Source: Methanoregula sp.
Lineage (GTDB): Archaea > Halobacteriota > Methanomicrobia > Methanomicrobiales > Methanospirillaceae
Assembly: GCA_026394635.1 (NCBI GenBank)
Contig: JAPKXV010000316.1
Span: 12,249-27,865 of the forward strand
Reading direction: 5' to 3'
Length of the DNA: 15,617 bases
In this document: piece by piece, positions 1-7,227 of the stretch
Position numbering within the stretch: the stretch's first letter is position 1
How the letters are laid out: each line of letters opens with the position of its first letter
Notes under the pieces: generated by a model
Databases searched by the model: none
Told to the model about the DNA's origin: nothing
The model's input: the letters and a program-made list of their open reading frames with translations, nothing else
Made by a program: the position numbers and the translations under genes

Positions 1-40
1 ATCCCATACCCTTTTCTTGAAAAAAAACCGATCAGTGATC

Positions 41-499
41 ATGATACCGCTTGATGGGGCTGCACTCGGATGGATGCTTATTGTCATCGGCGCCATGCTC
101 CTCCTTGTGGAAATGCACAGCCCCGGATTTTTTGCGGCTGTGCCGGCGACTGTGATGATCGTCCTCGGCATCATGGTGCTTCTCGGGATTGACATCTACA
201 ACTCCGGCTGGGGGGCGATTGTGGGCGTAACCGCTGCAATCATCGCGGGAGGGATGACTGTCTGGGTTTACAGTAAGATCACCCCGAACGAAAGCCCGAC
301 GACGATAAGCCGCGATTCGCTGGTCGGGCTTGAAGGTATCGTTATAAAAGAAGTCGACGCTGATACGCTGAACGGAAAAGTCAAGGTCGCGAGCCAGGAA
401 TGGAGCGCCCACACCCGCGGGGCGGTAATACCTGCCGGGAAGAAAGTCCGGGTTATCAGCTCGGAAGGTGTACACATTGTCGTGGAGGAGGTAGCGTAA
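41..499 (+). CDS. NfeD-family membrane protein (short form)
   Basis: Small membrane protein of the NfeD family, partner of SPFH/stomatin proteins. From the ATG at 41 it has 152 residues. Two or three hydrophobic helices fill about residues 6-45 (with GWMLIVIGAMLLL and a SPGFF turn), another lies near 55-75, and a soluble beta-rich C-terminal domain (about 90-152, GLEGIVIKEV) resembles the OB-fold of NfeD. The frame stays open to the left window edge, so a longer protein with an N-terminal serine-protease domain cannot be excluded. The codons before 41 do not look like a membrane helix or protease, however, and AGTGATC directly before the ATG fits the archaeal anti-Shine-Dalgarno sequence. A TTG at 17 is the alternative start. 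Its stop lies 1 base before the stomatin ATG, so the two are surely co-transcribed. Confidence 0.8.
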   Translation: MIPLDGAALGWMLIVIGAMLLLVEMHSPGFFAAVPATVMIVLGIMVLLGIDIYNSGWGAIVGVTAAIIAGGMTVWVYSKITPNESPTTISRDSLVGLEGIVIKEVDADTLNGKVKVASQEWSAHTRGAVIPAGKKVRVISSEGVHIVVEEVA

Positions 500-500
500 C

Positions 501-1595
501 ATGGCATTCATCGAGACATTGATTACCATATTCCTGATACTGGTCATCGTCGCCATCTTTGCAAAGGGCGTCGTTATCGTCCAGCCGTACGAGCAGGGGC
601 TCCAGATTCGGCTGGGAAAATATGTCGGCAGGATGAACCCGGGGTTCCGCTGGGTCGTCCCGTTCCTGACCGATGTGATAAAACTCGACCTGAGAACAAT
701 GGTGATGGAAGTCCCAAGCCAGGAAGTGATCACGAAGGACAACTCTCCGACCAACGTGGACGCGATCGTGTACGTGCGGGTCATCGACCCGGAGAAGGCG
801 TTCTTCGAGGTCTCCAACTACCGGCTGGCAACAGTCGCACTCGCTCAGACGAGCCTCCGTGGCATCATCGGCGACATGGAACTTGATGAGGTCCTGTATA
901 ACCGTGATGTGATCAACACCAAGCTCCGTGACATCCTTGACCGCGAGACCGACCAGTGGGGTGTCAAGGTCGAACGTGTCGAGATAAAAGAGGTTGACCC
1001 GGTCGAAGCGGTCAAGAGCGCGATGACCGAACAGACTGCGGCAGAACGTGCCCGTCGTGCAGCAATCCTCAGGGCGGATGGCGAGAAACGCTCTGCAATT
1101 CTCAAGGCAGAAGGCCTGAGGCAGAGCATGATCCTTGAAGCCGAAGGGGAACGGCAGAGCAAGGTGCTCCGTGCCGAGGGTGAACGGCTCTCCCGGATCC
1201 TGCAGGCGCAGGGTGAGGCACAGGGTTTACGTATTCTCTCGGTCGGTGCTGCACCGCTTGACAACCGGGCGATCACGGTGCTATCGCTGGACGCATTAAA
1301 AGCAATGGCGAACGGACAGGCAACCAAGATCATCTTCCCGTACGAGATCTCCCAGCTGATCCGGCAGGGTGCAAGGTTCCTAGGTGCAACCGAAGAGACC
1401 GCCGAAGAGATTGCCGGCCGCCCGGTGATGGACGAGAGCATTCTGGGGGAAATCCCGAGGCAGGAAGCAGTCGATGCAATCTTAAAAGAGATACAGGACG
1501 CGGTGCCAAAAGTCTCTGTGGATGAACTCAAGGACACCAGCAAACGCAGGCTGCCGGTAGAAAAGGCCAAAGACGAACCGGTGCCGCCAGCCTGA
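501..1595 (+). CDS. SPFH/band 7 (stomatin/prohibitin-like) protein
   Basis: Membrane-anchored SPFH protein of 364 residues that probably forms oligomers at the cytoplasmic membrane; stomatins pair with NfeD, as here. One N-terminal membrane helix (residues 4-26) is followed by the SPFH domain (about 27-185, with VVIVQPYEQGLQIRLGKY, then NPGFRWVVPF). A coiled coil then contains five consecutive 11-residue units (about 186-240; glycines at 194, 205, 216, 227 and 238; pattern like RSAILKAEGLR). The C-terminal 120 residues are charged and end in a Lys/Pro-rich tail. The start is well supported: GGAGGAGGT ends 8 bases before the ATG, inside the 3' end of nfeD. Specific function is unknown; membrane-domain organisation or protease modulation is family-level inference. 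Confidence 0.9.
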   Translation: MAFIETLITIFLILVIVAIFAKGVVIVQPYEQGLQIRLGKYVGRMNPGFRWVVPFLTDVIKLDLRTMVMEVPSQEVITKDNSPTNVDAIVYVRVIDPEKAFFEVSNYRLATVALAQTSLRGIIGDMELDEVLYNRDVINTKLRDILDRETDQWGVKVERVEIKEVDPVEAVKSAMTEQTAAERARRAAILRADGEKRSAILKAEGLRQSMILEAEGERQSKVLRAEGERLSRILQAQGEAQGLRILSVGAAPLDNRAITVLSLDALKAMANGQATKIIFPYEISQLIRQGARFLGATEETAEEIAGRPVMDESILGEIPRQEAVDAILKEIQDAVPKVSVDELKDTSKRRLPVEKAKDEPVPPA

Positions 1596-1618
1596 CCTTT
1601 TTTACTACGATTTTTTTT
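1596..1618 (+). terminator. Oligo-T terminator after the nfeD-stomatin pair
   Basis: Two T tracts follow the stomatin stop: T6 at 1598-1603 and T8 at 1611-1618. No strong hairpin is needed for archaeal intrinsic termination. The second tract runs into TTTATGA, which could also act as a weak TATA element for the kinase gene starting at 1678. Confidence 0.5.
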
Positions 1619-1677
1619 ATGAATTTCTGGAGAATGGTTTTCACCTGACACGGCAAAACAGCAGTACGGGTTCATCC

Positions 1678-2634
1678 ATGCACCATCCAAATTTCAAGGA
1701 CGCCATCGCAGCCTCCCCGTATATCTTCATTATCGGGGTGGCCGGTGACAGCGGATCCGGGAAGACCACGTTCACGCAGGGCATCCGGAGCATCTTTGGG
1801 GATGAGATGGTCTCGACGATCACGCTGGACGATTACCACAGTCTCGACAGGGCCGGCCGGAAAGAGCAGGGGATCACCGCGCTGGATCCCCGGGCAAACC
1901 GGCTCGACCAGTTTGAAAAGGACATCACCCTGCTCAAGCGCGGTATCCCCATCGAAAAACCTGTCTACAACCATGATACCGGGACCTTCGGACCTCCCGT
2001 AATTTTTCACCCGAAAAAGATCCTGATCCTTGAAGGGCTCCACCCCCTGTTCACCCCTGCCATTCGCAGCCATCTCGACTTCTCGCTCTTTGCAGACCCG
2101 GTGCAGGAAGTCAAGTATGACTGGAAGATACGGAGGGACATGGGCAAACGGGGGTACACGCGGGAACAGGTGACTAAAGAGATCGCTGAACGGGAACCGG
2201 ATTACCAGACCTACATTGCACCCCAGAAAGAATTTGCCGAAGCGGTTATCGGCATCGACTATTCCGAATATGGCAGGCAGCTGGGGCTGCAACGAAATGT
2301 GTACCGGATCACCCTTTCCCAGAGCAAAATGAAGCAGAAGATAGAAAATATCGATCTCTCGCTTGACCTGTACTCCATCCTCTCAATTTCCCAGAGGAAT
2401 TTCTCGCTTAAGTTCGGGTCCAGTGAGCATAACGGCCACAAGATGGGGGACCTGATCATGGACGGGGAACTGAGCGGGCACGTGGTCAAAAAGCTCGAGC
2501 AGAGCATTGAGCACCAGACACGGGTCCACCCGATCTCAATTTTTAAGGACCGCCCCTATGTGACTGCCGGTGATCTCGCCCAGCTGATCCTGTGCTGGCG
2601 GATCATCCACCGCCGTATCTTCAGAGAGACCTGA
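1678..2634 (+). CDS. prk: Archaeal phosphoribulokinase (uridine kinase/PRK superfamily)
   Basis: Predicted to phosphorylate ribulose 5-phosphate to ribulose 1,5-bisphosphate with ATP. The 318-residue protein has a P-loop at residues 23-30 (GDSGSGKT), then LDDYHSLDR (about 56-64), the segment ALDPRANRLDQF, and IHP-type strands ending in ILILEGLHPLF (about 116-126), the usual order for P-loop PRK/uridine kinases. Length and the C-terminal region agree with archaeal PRK such as the characterised Methanospirillum hungatei enzyme, which works with RuBisCO in the reductive hexulose-phosphate pathway. No RuBisCO gene lies in this window. Start ATG 1678 is the only reasonable in-frame choice but lacks a clear Shine-Dalgarno sequence. 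It stands alone between a T-rich terminator and a convergent protease gene. A uridine kinase role is the main alternative. Confidence 0.82.
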   Translation: MHHPNFKDAIAASPYIFIIGVAGDSGSGKTTFTQGIRSIFGDEMVSTITLDDYHSLDRAGRKEQGITALDPRANRLDQFEKDITLLKRGIPIEKPVYNHDTGTFGPPVIFHPKKILILEGLHPLFTPAIRSHLDFSLFADPVQEVKYDWKIRRDMGKRGYTREQVTKEIAEREPDYQTYIAPQKEFAEAVIGIDYSEYGRQLGLQRNVYRITLSQSKMKQKIENIDLSLDLYSILSISQRNFSLKFGSSEHNGHKMGDLIMDGELSGHVVKKLEQSIEHQTRVHPISIFKDRPYVTAGDLAQLILCWRIIHRRIFRET

Positions 2635-2747
2635 TGCGGGCGTGGCGTGCCCGGTCCCTCAGTGCATGAACACTGATCTTTGCCTCGCAGGCGATGGGAG
2701 AAGGAGGGGGCTTCAGCTCAAAAAAGAGAGCGGGATTTAGGATATGC

Positions 2748-2764
2748 AAAAAAGGGTTTTTTTT
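2748..2764. terminator. Bidirectional A6-GGG-T8 terminator in the convergent spacer
   Basis: Within the 189-base spacer between prk (+) and the M50 protease (-) lies A6 (2748-2753), GGG, T8 (2757-2764). It gives a U-tract on both strands and can fold weakly. Two small inverted repeats flank it: TCAGTG/CACTGA (2659-2664 and 2671-2676) and CTGAC/GTCAG (2766-2770 and 2781-2785). I see no gene in the spacer. Confidence 0.5.
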
Positions 2765-2823
2765 ACTGACTGTTTTTCCCGTCAGCAGGGTGCCCTGAAA
2801 TCAATAGGGGGATTTTAAAATTT

Positions 2824-4194
2824 TTACAGGTGGAGCAGGTACGGCAGCAGGATCAACGACATCAGCATAACGAGCATGACGTAACTGACACTACTGACCA
2901 CCCGGGCTGAATATCTGATGAGCCCGCGCCGGTCAAGCAACCGGTCCACACCTTCTTTTAGGATATACCCGCCATCGAGCGGTACCATGGGGATCGCATT
3001 GAAGATCCCCACGTTGATGTTGATCCAGCCGCACCAGAAGAGCAGGTGGATAACACCCCAGAACGCGGCAAACGGTACCTGGTAATACGGTTCGTCCGGG
3101 GAATCGAACGCGAGGAGCCGCAGGAACTGGGCGTTTGATGAGGTATCGAACGGGATGATGAGGAACTGGAGTACGCCAAACGGCGAGAGCATGCTCCCGA
3201 TCGCCTCCTTGACCGATGCCCCGTCATAATATTGCACACCCATGAACCCGCTCGGGCGGCTGAGCTCAGCCGGCCACGGCGCGAGCGTAAAGTTATATTC
3301 AGAGACCGCTGCATCCTTTTCGACCATCAGCGCGACGGGATCTCCGGGTTGTGTGGTATTAAGAATTCCTGCGACCTCGTCCCGTGTGGTGACCGGGACC
3401 CCGTTGACTGCCTTGACCACAGAACCCTGCGGGACGCCTGCATGGTCGGCGGGAAAGTCCTTGTAGATCCCGTGGATGACCGGCGCTGTTGTCGGCACTG
3501 CGGTGCCGACGAGCAGGATGAGCAGGACAAAACATGAAAAACCCACGATAAGGTTGTTGGTGATACCGGCACCAAACATCCGCATCTTGGGCATGCCTTT
3601 GGTCTTTTCCAGCTCTTCCTCGTCAGGTTCGACAAAAAACCCGATGGGGATGACCGCGAGGATGACCCCCATGCCTTTGACGGTGATGTTCTCAACCCGG
3701 CAGAGGAAACCGTGACCGAACTCATGGACTGCGATGGTGATGATGAACGCGAGCCAGACCGCGAGGCTTGACGGGACGTATTCATTGATGCCCGGCAGGA
3801 GCAGGATGTTCTGGGGTTTGTAGATGCCCGTGGGCTCCGGCTGGAGGATGAGGGTGTACCTCACCGAGATGACAAGCATCGCCGTAATGAATACCGAGAC
3901 CAGCACGACCATGAGCACGCCGAACGTGCCGTACAGCCGCAAAAATGTCCGTATGGCGCTGAACCGGTCGAAAATTCCGACCCGGTCTGTCTTGATCGCC
4001 ATGAACGGGCCGTAGAACATGACATGGTCGGTAAATAATTTCCGGGAGTGGATAGTGTATGCCACTACGGCGTAGAGGGTGACGAGAAGGAGAACAGGAT
4101 AGACCCAGCTCATGTGGTGTACCGGTGCGGCGACAAGATAGATAAATTGGTGGTCGGGGGCAGAAGGATGGTATTCGTCAATTCCGGTTATCAT
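2824..4194 (-). CDS. M50-family (site-2 protease-like) membrane metalloprotease with PDZ domain
   Basis: Polytopic intramembrane zinc metalloprotease of 456 residues. HEFGH at 157-161 lies in a hydrophobic segment (the HExxH zinc site), and the second conserved motif NAIPMVPLDG (399-408, with Asp407) is present, so the active site looks intact. N-terminal helices are at about 28-48 and 88-112, other membrane segments at about 143-163, 172-188, 213-232, 374-400 and 433-453. A PDZ-like domain occupies about 236-305 (DFPADHAGVPQGSVVKAVNG). Family members cut membrane-bound regulators or signal-peptide remnants; the substrate is unknown. The start is ATG 4194, with GTGAT 9 bases upstream. It is monocistronic, and a TATA box sits about 87 bases upstream. 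Confidence 0.9.
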   Translation of the reverse strand: MITGIDEYHPSAPDHQFIYLVAAPVHHMSWVYPVLLLVTLYAVVAYTIHSRKLFTDHVMFYGPFMAIKTDRVGIFDRFSAIRTFLRLYGTFGVLMVVLVSVFITAMLVISVRYTLILQPEPTGIYKPQNILLLPGINEYVPSSLAVWLAFIITIAVHEFGHGFLCRVENITVKGMGVILAVIPIGFFVEPDEEELEKTKGMPKMRMFGAGITNNLIVGFSCFVLLILLVGTAVPTTAPVIHGIYKDFPADHAGVPQGSVVKAVNGVPVTTRDEVAGILNTTQPGDPVALMVEKDAAVSEYNFTLAPWPAELSRPSGFMGVQYYDGASVKEAIGSMLSPFGVLQFLIIPFDTSSNAQFLRLLAFDSPDEPYYQVPFAAFWGVIHLLFWCGWININVGIFNAIPMVPLDGGYILKEGVDRLLDRRGLIRYSARVVSSVSYVMLVMLMSLILLPYLLHL

Positions 4195-4280
4195 GTCCGA
4201 TGAATCACGGGTAAACGTTCACCTTTTTAGAACAGGAGACCATGATTTTGCATACCATTCACGACATCCTGAACTACTCA

Positions 4281-4288
4281 TATATTTT
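4281..4288 (-). promoter_or_regulatory. Candidate TATA box for the M50 protease gene
   Basis: On the - strand AAAAAATATATGAG is a good archaeal TATA element. Transcription would begin about 25 bases downstream (near 4257), leaving a leader of about 60 bases before the ATG at 4194. Just upstream, GGTGA/TCACC (4291-4295 and 4307-4311) form an inverted repeat that could be an operator. Inferred from sequence only. Confidence 0.45.
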
Positions 4289-4356
4289 TTGGTGATTGGG
4301 TAAAGTTCACCACTAACCATAAATTAGTGCATAGCATTTTTTTTTAACCAATATGT

Positions 4357-4493
4357 AAAAATTGTCTTTCAATGCATTGGGAGGGGAAATTACCTGTCCC
4401 CTCCCTTTACCCACCCCTCCTCATTGCGATAAGGTGGTATTCTGTTCTGAGGTTATATCGCAATTAGAGGGTGCCCGTGCAGCGGGGGTAAAG
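4357..4493. ncRNA. Candidate structured non-coding RNA
   Basis: Three perfect inverted repeats form a consistent nested fold. GGGAGGGGA (4379-4387) pairs with TCCCCTCCC (4397-4405) around a 9-base loop. CTTTACCC (4405-4412) pairs with GGGTAAAG (4486-4493). Inside that pair, ATTGCGATA (4423-4431) pairs with TATCGCAAT (4456-4464) around a 24-base loop. On the - strand the element would end with ATTG/CAAT around five bases, then T4 (4357-4373), resembling a terminator, so I favour that strand; a TATA-like TATAATTGG lies near 4518-4526 on it. It matches no RNA family I recognise: it is not a tRNA, SRP RNA or RNase P RNA. Strand and boundaries are uncertain. Confidence 0.3.
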
Positions 4494-4585
4494 CCCAAGA
4501 GCGGTTATGCAATTTCCAATTATATCCAGATCTGATTGGTGGTGGATGTTACATAATCACCTAATTTTATTGATGTCTCTTTTCC

Positions 4586-4604
4586 GTCACTGTGACAATT
4601 GTCA
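4586..4604. promoter_or_regulatory. Overlapping palindromes, possible regulator site
   Basis: GTCAC-T-GTGAC (4586-4596) overlaps the perfect 12-base palindrome TGACAATTGTCA (4593-4604). Such paired dyads are typical of homodimeric repressor sites, but no gene starts close by on either strand, so the target is unclear. Confidence 0.25.
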
Positions 4605-4682
4605 GCCTCATGGTTCTGCTTACACGGGCAGGGTACATATAGGTCAGGGGAGTCAGACTCACAAGTATCACCCCTGCCGGAT

Positions 4683-5318
4683 TTAAAAAAGGGCTCTCTG
4701 TTCCGTGTCAGCGATAAGGTGTTCGATTGTCTTCCAGCTCATCCGGGCACATGCAGGCGGGCGGTGGTGCTTTTCCATGTAGGAAGACAAAAACGCAACT
4801 GTTACCGGATCCGAGGGATAACCGCTCCCGATCGTGCCAAAGGTTTCTGCAAGCAGCCCGATCTCCCTGTCCCGCACGACTTTTGCCACGATACTTGCAG
4901 CGGACACAATTTTGTAGGTCTGGTCGGCATGGTGTTCCGAAACGATCCCGCAGGAGCGATCGTGGAGGTGCTCCCTGACCATCTGTGCGTACCGTACCGG
5001 GTTTACATCGCAGGCATCCACATAGGCGGTTGTCGGGTTGAGACGGCTGATGACAGCAGCATGCGCACGGGCAACGCACGCGTTCATCGAGATCTCTTTG
5101 CGCCGTGCATCGATCGTTTCTGAGGGAATGATGACCGTGGCGATGCTGCACGTTTTCTCTATCAGCCCAAACAGGTGCCCGCGTTTTTTTGGAGATAGTA
5201 ATTTGGAGTCCTTTACATCAAGGTCCAAAAAAAGATCTTCTGACGCGGCACCCACGGCTGCGACAACCATTGGCCCCAGCACGGAACCCTTGCCTGCCTC
5301 GTCCACACCACAGATCAC
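4683..5318 (-). CDS. rnhB: Ribonuclease HII
   Basis: Cleaves RNA in RNA-DNA hybrids, including single ribonucleotides in DNA and Okazaki primers. The 211-residue protein begins with MICGVDEAGKGSVLGPMVV, carrying catalytic Asp6 and Glu7. The other two acidic residues of the DEDD set are Asp101 (TTAYVDACD) and Asp132 (HHADQTYKIV), and the conserved SAASIVAKVVRDRE follows at about 139-152. Length fits archaeal RNase HII. The start codon is GTG 5318; the DEAG motif lies at the usual distance from the N-terminus and there is no good upstream Shine-Dalgarno sequence, so the mRNA may be leaderless (a TATA-like AAATAATTT is centred 24 bases upstream). It diverges from trkA. The stop overlaps a CTTTTTTAAA run that can serve in termination. 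Confidence 0.95.
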   Translation of the reverse strand: MICGVDEAGKGSVLGPMVVAAVGAASEDLFLDLDVKDSKLLSPKKRGHLFGLIEKTCSIATVIIPSETIDARRKEISMNACVARAHAAVISRLNPTTAYVDACDVNPVRYAQMVREHLHDRSCGIVSEHHADQTYKIVSAASIVAKVVRDREIGLLAETFGTIGSGYPSDPVTVAFLSSYMEKHHRPPACARMSWKTIEHLIADTEQRALF

Positions 5319-5337
5319 ATATCAGGATTGATTGCGC

Positions 5338-5346
5338 AAATTATTT
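5338..5346. promoter_or_regulatory. Symmetric TATA-like element shared by rnhB and trkA
   Basis: AAATTATTT in the 55-base divergent spacer is near-palindromic. Its centre is 24 bases from the rnhB GTG and 32 bases from the trkA ATG, so both transcripts would have no leader or a very short one. An adjacent 8-base palindrome, TTGCGCAA (5332-5339), may bind a regulator. Inferred only from position and composition. Confidence 0.35.
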
Positions 5347-5373
5347 CAAGGGAGATGCTGGTAACCGGTAGTC

Positions 5374-6039
5374 ATGTACATCATCATCGTGGGTCTTGGC
5401 GGGATCGGGAGATGTCTTGTCGGGCAGGCAGTCGAGCACAGCAATAATGTCGTTGCCATCGACCAGGACGAGTCGCGCTGCAGCGATATTCTCGAGCACC
5501 ACGATGTGCTGGCAATCACCGGTAATGCTACCGACAAGTCGATCCTTGAGGAAGCGGGGATTGACCGGGCGGACGCGTTCGTTGCCACGACGAGCGATGA
5601 TGCCGTGAACCTGATGGCATGCTGGCTTGCAAAACGGTTCCGCGTGCCCCAGGTCGTGGCGATCGTCAACCAGACCGCCCATTCGGAATTTTTCAAGGAG
5701 GTTGGGGTGAGGATCAGCGAGAACCCTGACGAACTGGTCGCCTCACGGCTCTATTACTGGGCGGAGAACCCGCAGCTCCAGCAGCTCGCCCAGATCCCCG
5801 GCGGGTCGATCTTTGAGATCATGGCTGAAAACGGGGCGCCCATTGTCGGCCACGAGATCCGTGATCTAAAGGTAAAAGACTTTGTCTTTATCGCGATCCG
5901 CCGCCAGTCGGGAGAACTCATCATCCCGAGTGGTAATGTCATAATCCATGCAGGCGACACGTTCACGGTATTTACGAAAAAAGAGGCGGAGGACGACTGC
6001 CTGCGCCTGTTGAACAATCAACTCAAGAAGTCAACGTAG
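5374..6039 (+). CDS. trkA: TrkA-type RCK protein (K+ transport regulatory subunit)
   Basis: Cytoplasmic regulatory subunit of Trk/Ktr-type potassium transport or a related channel; binds NAD(H) or another nucleotide. The 221-residue protein has an RCK N-domain with GLGGIG at residues 7-12 and an acidic Asp30 at the end of the second strand (AIDQDES), then ATTSDDAVN (about 71-79). The RCK C-domain covers about 135-215 (GHEIRDLKV, IIPSGNVIIHAGDTFTVF). It is a single-RCK form. No TrkH/KtrB membrane partner lies in the window, so the transporter must be elsewhere if this is its role. The start ATG 5374 has only a weak GGTAGTC upstream. It diverges from rnhB and overlaps the end of the convergent ggr gene by 9 bases. 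Confidence 0.9.
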   Translation: MYIIIVGLGGIGRCLVGQAVEHSNNVVAIDQDESRCSDILEHHDVLAITGNATDKSILEEAGIDRADAFVATTSDDAVNLMACWLAKRFRVPQVVAIVNQTAHSEFFKEVGVRISENPDELVASRLYYWAENPQLQQLAQIPGGSIFEIMAENGAPIVGHEIRDLKVKDFVFIAIRRQSGELIIPSGNVIIHAGDTFTVFTKKEAEDDCLRLLNNQLKKST

Positions 6040-7227
6040 CGATGCGGCGAGTGCGCCCAGCTCGAACATAAGTTTCGGGTTCACCTTCATCAGTTCTTTG
6101 ATGAGGGTGATTGTGGAGAACTCGGTGAGGTTCAGATTTGATACCGATTTTATGATCGCGTTGAGTTTCTCGTCGGGCTGTTTGATTAAGTATTCCTTGA
6201 TATGGTAGTTACGCTCGATGGACTTGCCCATCTTTGAACTGCGCCACCCTGCATCATACGCCATCAGGGCCTTTTTACTGGTGTTGCCTTTTGCGATGCA
6301 GTCTGCTGCGACATCGGCGGCGAGGCGTCCCGTAACCATCGCATTATAGATCCCGCCGCCGGTGAGGGGGTCAACCACCCGCGCCGCATCCCCGACGATG
6401 ATGAGCCCGTCCGCCACTGTGCAGTCGAGCGGGCGGCATACCGATACACCGCCGACAATGAACTCGATCGGTCTTCCCTTCGGGAATGTTTTGTGGACGA
6501 ATTTATCGAGGTAGTCCTTTGCCCGGTGCCCGCTGCCGCTCTTCCTCCCCGATATCCCGATACCGACGTTTGCCGAACGCTCCCCTTTCGGGAATATCCA
6601 GAGGTAGCCTTCGGGTGCGATCTCGTTGCCCAGGTAGAATACGGTTGAATGCGGGTCGATATCGATATTGGTCAGCACATACTGCGCCCCGCTCATGATC
6701 TCGCGGACCGGAACGGTGGTGTCGATGCCGCACCAGCGGGCAAACTTGGACTCGACACCGTCGGCGGCAACCACCACATCCGCAGTCACGTCCATGACCT
6801 GTCCGCAGTACTCAAGCGTTGCTCCTTTGACAACCCCGTTCTCCATGATGGGGGCTGCTGCCCGTGTCTTGACCGAGACATCCGATCCTGCGTCAGCTGC
6901 CTGCCACACGAGCTCCCGGTCAAAGAACTTGCGGTCAAGGATGTATCCCACCTTGTTTCCCGCAAGGCTGGACTCAAGTTTCATCTTCGTGCCGTCAGGT
7001 GCGACAATCGCCGCCCCGGTCATCTCCGCCGAAATCCACCGCTTGTCCGGCTCGATGAACTCCGCAAGCGCCACCTGCCCGATCCCTTCCGCACACCGGA
7101 CCGGCGCCCCGATCGCCGACCGCTTCTCGACAAGGCACACCGACAGCCCCTTTTTTGCCGCCGTCCGTGCTGCAATCGCTCCTCCCGGGCCCCCGCCGAT
7201 CACGAGGATGTCATAGTGGCTTTTCAT
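6031..7227 (-). CDS. Geranylgeranyl reductase (digeranylgeranylglycerophospholipid reductase family)
   Basis: FAD-dependent reductase that saturates double bonds of the isoprenoid chains of archaeal membrane lipids. The 398-residue protein has the FAD dinucleotide motif GGGPGG at 11-16, Glu34 at the end of the second strand, the family signature PVRCAEG (42-48), VVVAADGVES (151-160), and the second FAD motif GDAARVVDPLTGGGI (279-293). A 69-base longer open frame exists upstream, but ATG 7227 is preferred: GGAG precedes it by 8 bases and the Rossmann fold begins at once. It overlaps the last 17 bases of the upstream ferredoxin gene, so the two are translationally coupled. In Methanosarcina acetivorans an adjacent ferredoxin is needed for full reduction by the homologous enzyme. 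Its 3' end overlaps trkA by 9 bases. Confidence 0.92.
   Translation of the reverse strand: MKSHYDILVIGGGPGGAIAARTAAKKGLSVCLVEKRSAIGAPVRCAEGIGQVALAEFIEPDKRWISAEMTGAAIVAPDGTKMKLESSLAGNKVGYILDRKFFDRELVWQAADAGSDVSVKTRAAAPIMENGVVKGATLEYCGQVMDVTADVVVAADGVESKFARWCGIDTTVPVREIMSGAQYVLTNIDIDPHSTVFYLGNEIAPEGYLWIFPKGERSANVGIGISGRKSGSGHRAKDYLDKFVHKTFPKGRPIEFIVGGVSVCRPLDCTVADGLIIVGDAARVVDPLTGGGIYNAMVTGRLAADVAADCIAKGNTSKKALMAYDAGWRSSKMGKSIERNYHIKEYLIKQPDEKLNAIIKSVSNLNLTEFSTITLIKELMKVNPKLMFELGALAASLR

Larger units (their letters stand above)
4195..4682. other. 488-base gene-free, AT-rich spacer rich in inverted repeats
   Basis: No convincing protein-coding gene is present between the M50 protease 5' end and the rnhB 3' end. 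From left to right it holds the M50 leader and TATA box, hairpins GGTGA/TCACC and CACTAA/TTAGTG (4311-4316 and 4324-4329), a T9 tract (4337-4345), the nested inverted repeats listed separately (4379-4493), a start-stop AGGTGAT-T-ATG-TAA on the - strand (4549-4562), and overlapping palindromes (4586-4604). Near the rnhB end, GGCAGGG (4627-4633) and CCCTGCC (4672-4678) are complementary. The spacer is far longer than any other in the window. Confidence 0.6.

Noticed and set aside
1..40. Possible long NfeD with an N-terminal serine-protease domain cut by the window edge
   Set aside because: The frame is open, but codons before 41 do not encode the membrane helix expected there, and a good ribosome site precedes ATG 41. 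Kept only as an alternative.
32..817. Open frame of 261 codons on the - strand across nfeD and the stomatin gene
   Set aside because: Spans two clear + strand genes and their junction; sequence is without family features.
4311..4345. Hairpin CACTAA/TTAGTG followed by T9 as a + strand terminator
   Set aside because: No + strand gene lies upstream for it to terminate; it may be part of AT-rich promoter DNA for the M50 gene. Described in the spacer entry only.
4470..4500. Resemblance of GCAGCGGGGGTAAAGCCC to a cobalamin-riboswitch or RNase P motif
   Set aside because: Only short, loose similarity; none of the other conserved blocks of those RNAs are present nearby.
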